From: Proluteimonas luteida
Lineage (GTDB): Bacteria > Pseudomonadota > Gammaproteobacteria > Xanthomonadales > Xanthomonadaceae
Length of the DNA: 64,000 bases
Reading direction: 5' to 3'
NCBI RefSeq assembly: GCF_021191695.1
Contig: NZ_JAIWPT010000005.1
Coordinates: forward strand, 62,001-126,000
The notes under the pieces were generated by a model that was not told the DNA's origin, searched no databases, and worked only from the letters and a program-made list of their open reading frames with translations. How positions within the stretch are numbered: the stretch's first letter is position 1; every line of letters starts with the position of its first letter. Of the stretch, positions 17,942-27,653 are shown one piece after another. Made by a program: the position numbers and the translations under genes.

Positions 17942-18796
17942 TCACGGCTTCACGAACCGCAACGTCATGCGGTCGCTCTCGCCGATCTCGCGATAGCGCG
18001 CGGCGTCTTCCGGCGGATGGTTGTTGACCGGCGGCAGCGTCCACACGCCGTTGGGATGGTCGCGGGTGTCGCGCGGGTTGGCGTTGACCTCGCTGCTGGC
18101 GTCGACGCGGAAGCCGGCGGCCTGGGCCAGCGCGATCACCTGCGACTGCCCGACATAGCCGCTACGGTCGTCGTCGGGAACGTCGCCGGTGGCGCGGTGT
18201 TCGACCACGCCGAGCACGCCGCCCGGGCGCAGCACGTTGTAGAAGCCCCGGAACATGCCTTCGGCCTGGCCCGAGGCGCGCCAGTTGTGCACGTTGCGGA
18301 AGGTCACCACGACGTCGGCCGAGTTGTCCGGCCCGAAGCGCGGCGCGGCCGGGTCGTAGGCGACGATGCGGGCATCGCCGAACAGCGCCGGCGCCCCATC
18401 GAAGCGGTTGCGCAGGTTGTCGTGCTGGGCCTGCTGGCTGGTGCGGCCGCGGCCCTCGGGCAATGCGTCCGGATCGACGACGGCGGCGATGTAGTGGCCG
18501 TCGTCGCGCAGGTAGGGCGCCAGGATCTCGGCATACCAGCCGCCGCCGGGGGTGATCTCGACGACTGTCTGCTCCGGCCGCACGCCGAAGAACGCCAGGG
18601 TCTCGCGCGGGTGCCGGTACACGTCGCGCGCGCGGTTCTCCGCGCTGCGCCAGTCGCCGGCCAGGGCCGCGTCCAGGCGCGACAGGTTGGCGGCATCGAC
18701 GTCGGCCGCGGTGTCGGCGCGCGGCTGCGGGCCGCTGCTGCAGCCGGCGAGGGTGGCGAGGGCGACGGTGGCGCAGAACAGCATGGCGCGTTGCAT
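17942..18796 (-). CDS. Lipoprotein with a class I SAM-methyltransferase fold
   Basis: The 284-residue product starts with a signal peptide and lipobox LAGC, followed by a Rossmann methyltransferase domain with motif I VVEITPGGGWYAEIL and later FRNVHNW and LRPGGVLGVVEH. A methyltransferase fold on the periplasmic side is unusual because SAM is cytosolic, yet such lipoproteins recur in Xanthomonadaceae. The protein may therefore have lost catalysis or may bind another ligand. ATG at 18796 gives the signal peptide at the N-terminus. It is divergent from an aldo/keto reductase gene. Confidence 0.75.
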   Translation of the reverse strand: MQRAMLFCATVALATLAGCSSGPQPRADTAADVDAANLSRLDAALAGDWRSAENRARDVYRHPRETLAFFGVRPEQTVVEITPGGGWYAEILAPYLRDDGHYIAAVVDPDALPEGRGRTSQQAQHDNLRNRFDGAPALFGDARIVAYDPAAPRFGPDNSADVVVTFRNVHNWRASGQAEGMFRGFYNVLRPGGVLGVVEHRATGDVPDDDRSGYVGQSQVIALAQAAGFRVDASSEVNANPRDTRDHPNGVWTLPPVNNHPPEDAARYREIGESDRMTLRFVKP

Positions 18797-18983
18797 GGAG
18801 GGAACTCCGGTGCCGGGACGTGGCGCAAGGGTGCCACAAGCGGGGCGCGGACGGTCCGAATGCGATTGGCGGACGCCGGCGGCGATCGGTTGCAGCACCG
18901 GAACACAGCTTTCGGTGCTGCCTGCACGCGCTGTGGCGCATCGCGCGCCTATGCTGGATGCACATGGTTTCCAGGAGTCGATG

Positions 18984-19937
18984 ATGTCGGAACGTGAACT
19001 CGGGCGCTCGGGTTTGAAGATCTCGCCGCTGGCCTTCGGCGGCAACGTGTTCGGCTGGAGTGCCGACGAGGCGACCACGTTCGCGCTGCTCGACGAGTGC
19101 GTGGCGCTGGGCATCAACCTGGTCGACACCGCCGACGTGTATTCGGCCTGGGTCGACGGCAACCAGGGTGGCGAATCCGAGGCCCTGATCGGCAGGTGGC
19201 TCAAGCGCGGCGGCAGGCGCGACCGCATCGTCATCGCGACCAAGGTCGCCAAGTGGTCGAAGCATCCCGGCCTGTCGCCGGCCAACATCCAGGCCGCGGC
19301 CGAGGATTCGCTGCGGCGCCTGCAGACCGACGTCATCGACCTCTACCAAGCCCACGAGGACGACCCCACGGTGCCGCTGGAGGACACCCTGGGCGCGTTC
19401 TCGCGGCTGATCGAACAGGGCAAGGTGCGCGCGATCGGCGCGTCGAACTACAGCGCACCGCGGCTGGCGGAAGCGCTGGCGGTGGCGCAGCGGCACAACC
19501 TGCCGCGCTACGAGACGCTGCAGCCCGAGTACAACCTCTACGACCGTGCCGGCTACGAGGACGCGCTGGAGCCGCTGGTGCGCGAACATGGCCTCGGCGT
19601 GATCAGCTACTACTCGCTGGCCAGCGGCTTCCTCAGCGGCAAGTACCGCACCGAGGCCGATGCCGGCCGCAGCGCCGCCCGCGGCGCGCAGGTGGTCAAG
19701 CAGTACCTCAACGCGCGCGGCAAGCGCATCCTCGCCGCGCTCGACGACGTGGCCTCGCGCCAGGCGGCGACCGTCGCCCAGGTCGCGCTGGCCTGGCTGA
19801 TCGCACGCCCGGGCATCACCGCGCCGATCGTCAGCGCGACCAGCATTCCCCAGCTGCGCGAACTGGCCGCCGCGCGCACGCTGCTGCTGTCGAAATCCGA
19901 CATCGCGGCGCTGGATGCCGCAAGCGCAGGCAGCTGA
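18984..19937 (+). CDS. Aldo/keto reductase
   Basis: The 317-residue TIM-barrel enzyme has the AKR signatures GINLVDTADVYS (catalytic Asp/Tyr), TKVAKWSKH (Lys) and YQAHEDD (His). The NADPH-binding end is SNYSAPRLAEALAVA and TAPIVSATSIPQLREL. It belongs to the YghZ/Tas-like aldehyde reductase group; the substrate cannot be read from sequence. The second of two adjacent ATGs (18981 and 18984) gives better spacing to the CAGGAG ribosome site. The next gene is convergent, across a REP pair. Confidence 0.88.
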   Translation: MSERELGRSGLKISPLAFGGNVFGWSADEATTFALLDECVALGINLVDTADVYSAWVDGNQGGESEALIGRWLKRGGRRDRIVIATKVAKWSKHPGLSPANIQAAAEDSLRRLQTDVIDLYQAHEDDPTVPLEDTLGAFSRLIEQGKVRAIGASNYSAPRLAEALAVAQRHNLPRYETLQPEYNLYDRAGYEDALEPLVREHGLGVISYYSLASGFLSGKYRTEADAGRSAARGAQVVKQYLNARGKRILAALDDVASRQAATVAQVALAWLIARPGITAPIVSATSIPQLRELAAARTLLLSKSDIAALDAASAGS

Positions 19938-20000
19938 CCCAACCGGCGTCTTGCACGCCTGCCCGTGACGCGCGAGGCCTGCGCATGCGGCCCGCCCCAT

Positions 20001-20064
20001 GTAGGAGCGCCCCCTGGGCGCGATCGCCGGGACATGGGGCGGGATCGCGCCCAGGGGCGCGCCT
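20001..20064. repeat. Inverted pair of REP hairpins, family C
   Basis: GTAGGAGCGCCCCCTGGGCG continuing CGATCGC (20001-20027) is followed by an inverted copy (about 20040-20064). The stem is GCGCCC/GGGCGC and the head is GTAG. It sits between two convergent genes. Confidence 0.7.
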
Positions 20065-20093
20065 GCAAGGCGTGCTGCCTGCGCGACGTTGCC

Positions 20094-21134
20094 CTACTCG
20101 TTGCGGCCGCGTTCGCCGCGGACCGAGCGCCACAGGCGCGACAGCCGCGAGCCGCCCGCGTCGCCGGGCGGCGGCGCATCCGGCGCCGACCCGGCAGGCG
20201 CCGCCGCCGCGGTCGCGACGACCGCATAGCTGCTGAGATAGGCGGCATTGAAGAACCCGTGGACGATGTCCCGTGCCATGCCGAGCAGGGCGCAGGCCTC
20301 GTCCGCCGTGCTAGGCCGCTTGAGCAGCAGCGAACACAGCTGGAAGTGGTCGGGACGGTGCGCCACCGCGCGGAAGTCCGGCCATTGTTTCAGCGACAGC
20401 ACGCTGCCGGCATCCAGCGGCGGCAGCAGCGGCGATGCGCCACGCGCCTGCAGGGCGATGTTCCACAGCAGCGGGATCAGCGGCAGCGTCGGCAGCGGCT
20501 GCGCGTTGAACGTGGCCGCGTCCGACAGCTGCATCGTGGCGTCGGGCAGCAGCGGCGCCAGTTCGCTCGCCAGTGCGGACGCCTGCGGCGTGCCGGTGAC
20601 CGGCACGGCCAGCTTGCGGTCGAAGTCGAGCATCAGCAGGTGGCGGCCGCCGTGTGCGATCAGCGCATGGCCGCGGCCCGCGGCAACGCGCTCGCGGATC
20701 GCGCGGGCGATCGGCGGCGGATCCTCCATGGCCACTGCCGCCGCCGGTTCCCGCAGCGGCACCGGCTGCGGTGCCACCGCCGCCACGGGCGCCGGCGGCG
20801 GGGCGGACGCGGCAATGGCGACACCCGGTCCAAGCATGTCGTCCAGTGCGTCCCACAGCTGCCGTTCGTCGAGCGGCAGCTGCGGCGCCACCAGGCCGTC
20901 GTGGAGAACGCCGGCATCGTCGAGGATCCACAGCCGCACGCCGGGCCGGCCGCTGGCCAGCCCATGGGCGACCTTGCGCATCGCACTGTTGTCGCGCACG
21001 ACCAGCAGGTCGCAGGCGTGCAGGTCGTCGCAGGGCGCGATGCACGCGTCCGGTGCCCCGGACACCGTGCGCAGCCTGTGCAGCAGGGCCTGTTCTTCGC
21101 GCATGTCCGTTCCGATGGACACGACTTTGACCAC
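20094..21134 (-). CDS. Hypothetical protein with alanine/proline linker
   Basis: I do not recognise this roughly 346-residue protein. The N-terminal part (VVKVVSIGTDMREEQALLHRLR, then LWILDDAG) resembles a degenerate receiver-like alpha/beta domain. A proline/alanine-rich linker follows, then a second domain (LIAHGGRHLLMLDFDRKLAVPV and LPLIPLLWNIALQARG) and an arginine-rich C-terminus (RLSRLWRSVRGERGRNE). The build suggests a cytosolic signalling or scaffold protein. The GTG at 21134 follows GAAGGGA; another GTG at 21170 follows GGGGG and is equally possible. Confidence 0.6.
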   Translation of the reverse strand: MVKVVSIGTDMREEQALLHRLRTVSGAPDACIAPCDDLHACDLLVVRDNSAMRKVAHGLASGRPGVRLWILDDAGVLHDGLVAPQLPLDERQLWDALDDMLGPGVAIAASAPPPAPVAAVAPQPVPLREPAAAVAMEDPPPIARAIRERVAAGRGHALIAHGGRHLLMLDFDRKLAVPVTGTPQASALASELAPLLPDATMQLSDAATFNAQPLPTLPLIPLLWNIALQARGASPLLPPLDAGSVLSLKQWPDFRAVAHRPDHFQLCSLLLKRPSTADEACALLGMARDIVHGFFNAAYLSSYAVVATAAAAPAGSAPDAPPPGDAGGSRLSRLWRSVRGERGRNE

Positions 21135-21272
21135 GCCGCGATTCCCTTCGCCGCCCCCCTCTTCGACCACCTGTTTTCCCCCGTGTCCGGGTGCGGTCGC
21201 GCATGCGACGCACCAGCGTGCAGACTACGGTGGCATCGTTGTGTTGCGGGTGATGCAACGCACAAATCCGGA

Positions 21273-21289
21273 TTTCACGATCGGTGAAA
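21273..21289. promoter_or_regulatory. Candidate operator TTTCAC-N5-GTGAAA
   Basis: A perfect 6-bp inverted repeat with a five-base spacer lies between the divergent genes starting at 21134/21170 and 21361. The size fits a dimeric repressor, but no cognate regulator is identified. Confidence 0.35.
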
Positions 21290-21360
21290 AAACCCCGTGC
21301 GAAGCTGCCCGCGCAGCCGCGACCTGCCACCCTGCACGCAACCGGATGGAGAACTCCCGC

Positions 21361-22386
21361 ATGCCCGACATCGACAACATCCGCATCGTGCTGGCGGCAC
21401 GCCCGAAGGGCGCGCCGACGCCGGCCGACTTCCGCCTCGAACACGCCACGCTGCCGCCGCTGCGCAACGGCCAGGTCCTGCTGCGCAACCGCTGGCTGTC
21501 GCTCGACCCCTACCTGCGCGGGCGCATGAACGCCGGGCGCTCGTATGTCGCGCCGCTCGAAGTCGGCGACGTGGTGGAAGGCGGCACGGTCTCGGAGGTC
21601 GTGCAGTCGCTGCATCCGGCGTGGTCGCCGGGCGACCTGGTGCTGGCGCATGCCGGCTGGCAGACGTACGCGGTGGTCGACGGCGAGGCGCTGCGGCGCA
21701 AGCTCGATCCCGACGGGCCGCCGGTATCGACCGCGCTGGGCGTGTACGGCATGCCCGGCTTCACCGCGTATGCGGGGCTGCGCGAGATCGGCAAGCCGGA
21801 GGCCGGCGAGACCCTGGTGGTCGCCGCCGCCAGCGGACCGGTGGGCGCCACCGTCGGGCAGATCGCGAAACGCGCCGGTGCGCGCGTGGTCGGCGTCGCC
21901 GGCGGCCCGGACAAGGTCGCCTACGTGCGCGACGTGCTCGGCTTCGATGCCGCGCTGGACCATCGCGCCGACGACTTCGCCGCGCAGCTCGTCGCCGCAT
22001 GCCCGGACGGCATCGACGTGTACTTCGAGAACGTCGGCGGCAAGGTCTTCGATGCGGTGCTGCCGCTGCTCAACGACTTCGCGCGGATCCCGGTATGCGG
22101 GCTGATCGCGCAGTACAACGCATCGGCGCCGCCGCCCGGACCGGACCGGGTGCCGCAGCTGATGGCGTTGATCCTGACCCGCCACCTGACGGTGCGCGGC
22201 TTCATCCAGCGCGACTTCATCGCCCTGTACCCCGAGTTCCTGCGCGAGATGGGTCGCTGGCTGCGCGACGGCGAGATCTGCTTCCGCGAGGATGTCGTCG
22301 ACGGGCTGGAGAACGCGCCCGCCGCGTTCATCGGCATGCTGGAGGGGCGCAACTTCGGCAAGTTGCTGGTGAAGATCGCCGACTGA
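21361..22386 (+). CDS. NADP-dependent MDR-family oxidoreductase (CurA/LTB4DH type)
   Basis: The 341-residue zinc-independent medium-chain reductase has SLDPYLRGRMN near the start. The cofactor motif AAASGPVGATVGQIAKRAGARVVGVAG and FENVGGKVFDAVLPLLN with VCGLIAQYN complete the pattern of prostaglandin/leukotriene reductases and YncB/CurA. These enzymes reduce the double bond of alpha,beta-unsaturated ketones. ATG at 21361 was preferred to an in-frame ATG at 21346 because relatives begin at this point. A LysR gene is convergent 32 bases downstream. Confidence 0.87.
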   Translation: MPDIDNIRIVLAARPKGAPTPADFRLEHATLPPLRNGQVLLRNRWLSLDPYLRGRMNAGRSYVAPLEVGDVVEGGTVSEVVQSLHPAWSPGDLVLAHAGWQTYAVVDGEALRRKLDPDGPPVSTALGVYGMPGFTAYAGLREIGKPEAGETLVVAAASGPVGATVGQIAKRAGARVVGVAGGPDKVAYVRDVLGFDAALDHRADDFAAQLVAACPDGIDVYFENVGGKVFDAVLPLLNDFARIPVCGLIAQYNASAPPPGPDRVPQLMALILTRHLTVRGFIQRDFIALYPEFLREMGRWLRDGEICFREDVVDGLENAPAAFIGMLEGRNFGKLLVKIAD

Positions 22387-22418
22387 GGGGCCGCGCTGCC
22401 GGGCGCGGCGAGGGGCGC

Positions 22419-23399
22419 TCAGCGGCGCTGGCGTGGCGCGGTCGCCTGCTTCTTCCCGGCTGCCCGCGCGCGTGGCGCCGGCCTGCGCACGGCGCCGGCC
22501 GGCGGCGCGTCCTGTGCGACCCGGCGCACGTGCTCGGCCGCCTGCGCCCGCAGCCAGTCGCGGAACGCGAGGAAGCCGCGATGGTCGGCCGAGCGCGGCG
22601 GATGCACCAGGTAGTGCCCCCACGGCGTGCGCAGCCGGTGCGGCGACAGTGCGACCAGCTGGCCGGAATCGAGCAGCAGGCGCGCGCGCGTGACCCGGCC
22701 CAGTGCCACGCCGACGCCATCGAGCGCGGCGCGGTGGTGCGATTCCGAATCGTCGAACACCGCGACATAGCGCGCCGGCGGCGTTTCGCCCGACAGCGCG
22801 AACCAGCGTTCCCATTCGCCGTCGGGATCGCCGAGCAGCGGCCATTGCGCCAGCTTCGTCTGCCGCGCGCGGCGCATGCGCGCGATCAGCGCGGGGCTGG
22901 CCATCGGCACCAGGTATTCGTCGAACAGCGGCTCGGACTCGACCCCGGGCCAGCGCCCGTGGCCGACGCGCATCGCCGCGTCGATGTTCGGCTGCTGGTC
23001 GAAGTCGACCACGCGCTCGCTCGACAGCAGGCTCAGCTCGATCTTGGGATGCGCGCGCATGAAGTCCGCCAGCCGCGGCACCAGCCACGCCGAGGCCATC
23101 GTCGGCGTGATGCTGACGGTCAGGATGTCGTCGCGCCGCGCCGAGAACGGCTGCAGCGCATGGGCGATGGCCTGCAGGTGCGGGGCGATGCGCTCGAGCA
23201 GGCGCTGCCCGTCCGGCGTCAGCGACACGCCGCGCGCATGCCGCACCAGCAGCCGATAGCCCAGGCGTTCCTCGAGGGTGCGCATCTGGTGGCTCAGCGC
23301 GCTGATTGTCAGGTGCAGCGATTCGGCCGCGGCGGAGATCGTGCCGGCGCGCGCGACGGCCACGAAGCCCTGCAGGGCATGCAGCGGTGGTCGGGACAT
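22419..23399 (-). CDS. LysR-family transcriptional regulator (GcvA-like)
   Basis: The 326-residue protein has the N-terminal LysR helix-turn-helix (residues 3-60, LHALQGFVAVARAGTISAAAESLHLTISALSHQMRTLEE, shown in part) and a periplasmic-binding-like effector domain (about 90-295, MRVGHGRWPGVESEPLFDEYLVP). The C-terminus is a basic tail rich in Arg, Ala and Lys, which is unusual for the family. It is divergent from a 75-residue gene at 23497. The 97-base gap with several TTCAAG/CTTGAA-like words is the likely operator region. The target may be the small gene itself. Confidence 0.87.
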   Translation of the reverse strand: MSRPPLHALQGFVAVARAGTISAAAESLHLTISALSHQMRTLEERLGYRLLVRHARGVSLTPDGQRLLERIAPHLQAIAHALQPFSARRDDILTVSITPTMASAWLVPRLADFMRAHPKIELSLLSSERVVDFDQQPNIDAAMRVGHGRWPGVESEPLFDEYLVPMASPALIARMRRARQTKLAQWPLLGDPDGEWERWFALSGETPPARYVAVFDDSESHHRAALDGVGVALGRVTRARLLLDSGQLVALSPHRLRTPWGHYLVHPPRSADHRGFLAFRDWLRAQAAEHVRRVAQDAPPAGAVRRPAPRARAAGKKQATAPRQRR

Positions 23400-23496
23400 C
23401 CTTGAATTTCCTTCAAGTCTCGCTTGCGAAAGCGTCGCTATTCGTGGCTCCAGCGTGCACCTATCTTCGATTCCACTCAAGTCGTGGAGCCCGGAG

Positions 23497-23724
23497 ATGC
23501 GTATTTTCAGAGAACTGCTGTTCCTGCACGGCCACGTCGTGGATCCGGCGCTGGCCCGGCAACTGGATGCCGACGACCCGCCGGTGACCGGAAGCGCCAC
23601 CCCCGCATCGACACCGGCCGCGGTGTGCGAAGCGGACCACCCGCGATCCACGTCGTGCGATGACCACGACGGCGATGCGATCGCGGCCCGCGGCAGGCTG
23701 GCGGCGCTTTCGCGCTGCACCTGA
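23497..23724 (+). CDS. Small protein divergent from the LysR gene
   Basis: The 75-residue product begins MRIFRELLFLHGHVVDPALARQL, a well-formed amphipathic start, and continues into a low-complexity Asp/Thr/Ala-rich part with four cysteines (VCEAD, TSCDD, SRCT). ATG follows GGAG at two spacings. The conserved-looking head and the divergent LysR gene argue for a real gene. I know of no family, and function cannot be assigned. Confidence 0.5.
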   Translation: MRIFRELLFLHGHVVDPALARQLDADDPPVTGSATPASTPAAVCEADHPRSTSCDDHDGDAIAARGRLAALSRCT

Positions 23725-23877
23725 CCCTGCCATTGCGCCGCAGCCGCGAGAAGCACCCTCATCCGGCGCTGCGCGCCACCGTCCACCCGTAAAGGGCGCA
23801 ATGTCCCGCCTGCGGGAGAAGGGACGTAGATTTGAATGTCGATCCGGCCCTGTCGATCCCCGCAAACAATACGAATC

Positions 23878-23929
23878 GTAGGAGCAGCCCATGGCCGCGA
23901 AATGCCGGTCGCGGCCATGGGCCACTCCT
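23878..23929. repeat. Inverted pair of REP hairpins, family D
   Basis: GTAGGAGCAGCCCATGGCCG (from 23878) and its inverted partner TCGCGGCCATGGGCC (from 23909) form a long imperfect palindrome. Outer arms CGCAAACAATACG and TGCATGTTTGCGGG extend the symmetry. A half copy lies at 15171. The gap 23725-24014 holds no gene. Confidence 0.7.
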
Positions 23930-23960
23930 CTGCATGTTTGCGGGCCGGATCAACAACGCA

Positions 23961-23984
23961 ACAGGCCCGCCGAAGCGGGCCTGT
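23961..23984 (-). terminator. Hairpin downstream of icd
   Basis: A perfect 10-bp stem ACAGGCCCGC/GCGGGCCTGT with a four-base loop lies about 30 bases after the icd stop. On the minus strand it is followed by TGCGTTGTTG rather than a pure T run, so termination is likely but not textbook. Confidence 0.65.
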
Positions 23985-24014
23985 CGCTGCCGAGCCGGTC
24001 CTGCGCGAGCCGGG

Positions 24015-26354
<2,340 letters not shown>

Positions 26355-26559
26355 CTATTGTCGCGGTTTGCGCAGGGGCGGGCAAAGAACGCGTGCGTGC
26401 GGTGGAGTATGGATATCGGCCGCAGTGCGATGGCGGTACCGGGCAGGGGCAGGTCAAAGGCTGCTCGCGGGTACGCCTGCCGGTGATGCATGCCCCCGGC
26501 CCTGGCGGTTGAGCGGCAGCGGGCGGGTGCCAGCGTCGAGGCCTTGCAGGAGAGGGGCG

Positions 26560-26945
26560 TCGATGGAGCCCGGTAATGCAGGTTGGCCTGGCAATAGTTG
26601 CAGGTGCGGTGGCATCGCAGCGAGACCACGAAGATGTGCAGCGCCGGCCCGCCCGGCAGGTCGGACTTCCGGGTCCGATACTGGCTCAGCAGCGGCGCCA
26701 GCGAACTGCGCTGCAGGTCGACCACCGCCAGGTGCTACGTCTGGTCCGCCAGTATGGGGGGCGTGCGTGTCGAGCTTGTGGCGGAGGAACCGCTCGAAAG
26801 CGTCCCGCTTCATCGTCAGACAGTCGCCCGCCAGCGACGAAACGAATACCCGGTCCCGGTCCCACGGAAAGCGACGGAAACGCAGCGGAAGCAGGCGGTA
26901 GCCCTAGCTGGAGACGGCGAACGCCTGTGGCGGGTGGAACTTCAT
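26560..26945 (-). pseudogene. Decayed hxsB, radical SAM protein of a His-Xaa-Ser system
   Basis: ATG at 26945 opens a frame MKFHPPQAFAVSS that hits a TAG at codon 14. It then continues GYRLLPLRFRRFPWDRDRVF and FERFLRHKL, shifts frame once, and resumes as [16 protein letters not shown] and [18 protein letters not shown]. The last block is the CxxxCxxC radical SAM cluster motif preceded by the FVV-LRC strand typical of HxsB maturases. The gene stops abruptly just after the motif, so most of the enzyme is gone. It overlaps an upstream remnant by ATGA, as intact hxsD-hxsB pairs do. Confidence 0.65.
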
Positions 26946-27100
26946 GGCCCGGCATCCGTACGCCGCCGCAGGGATTCGCGCAGCACCTCGCGGATGAATT
27001 CCACGTACAGATCCTTGGTTTCCTCGCGCACGGACCTGGCCTGGACATGCAGCAGAACCCCGGAGGGTTCATGGAGTCGTTCGATTGATGTCTTGTCGGC
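26942..27100 (-). pseudogene. Probable hxsD 3' remnant
   Basis: The frame ending in TGA at 26942 encodes SIERLHEPSGVLLHVQARSV followed by REETKDLYVEFIREVLRESL. That is the kind of helical C-terminus (an EET-x-x-(I/L)R-like helix) seen at the end of HxsD proteins. Its stop overlaps the hxsB start. No start codon or N-terminal half is visible. The call depends mainly on the hxsB neighbour. Confidence 0.4.
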
Positions 27101-27653
27101 ATAGCGCTTCCCGGTTTGTGAATCTGGTTTCCGGGCGGTAATGCCGCAGTCGCATTGCTGTAGCCGGATGGATGCATGCCGCAGTCATGCATTCCGCATG
27201 TGCTTGTCCTGGAAGGAAATCCGCTTCTGTGCAGGCTTTCCGGGGTAGTACGGTTTGCTGCAGTGGAGGTGCGACAGGAATTCGGGAGTTCTGAAGTGTG
27301 ACCTTGCGCGCGGATATGCGCGTCTTTAGGTGCAATAACGATGTTGGCGGCACCGACGAATTAAGTTCGGGCTGTCAGGGGTAAAAGGGGATAAACGAAA
27401 CAGCGATGAGGCGGGTACTGGGCCTGCTGAAGAACGGGTTTTGGATTCTTGCGTTGCTGGCAGGTGGCCGAGTACTGCTACTCCTCATCAGGCCGGGACT
27501 GTCCGGCTTTGCGTTATATCGGGATCCTGACTCTGGATCCTGCAGTGTAATCGCGTGTTCACTTCTGTCTGGATAGTTGTTAACCGGATATTTAGTAATC
27601 AAGGATTGTACTTGGGTTGATTGATCTGATGTCTAAGCAGGGATGGAGAGACT
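27101..27653. other. Low-GC intergenic stretch before the RHS locus
   Basis: I see no convincing gene in these 553 bases. GC drops visibly compared with the left side. A minus-strand frame at 27375-27602 has no recognisable content. The promoter of the downstream secreted protein is expected in the last 150 bases, where AT-rich words such as TTAACCGGATATTTAGTAAT occur. Confidence 0.4.

Noticed and set aside
27375..27602. A 75-codon minus-strand frame in the low-GC gap
   Set aside because: No ribosome site, no recognisable content, and located where the RHS promoter is expected.
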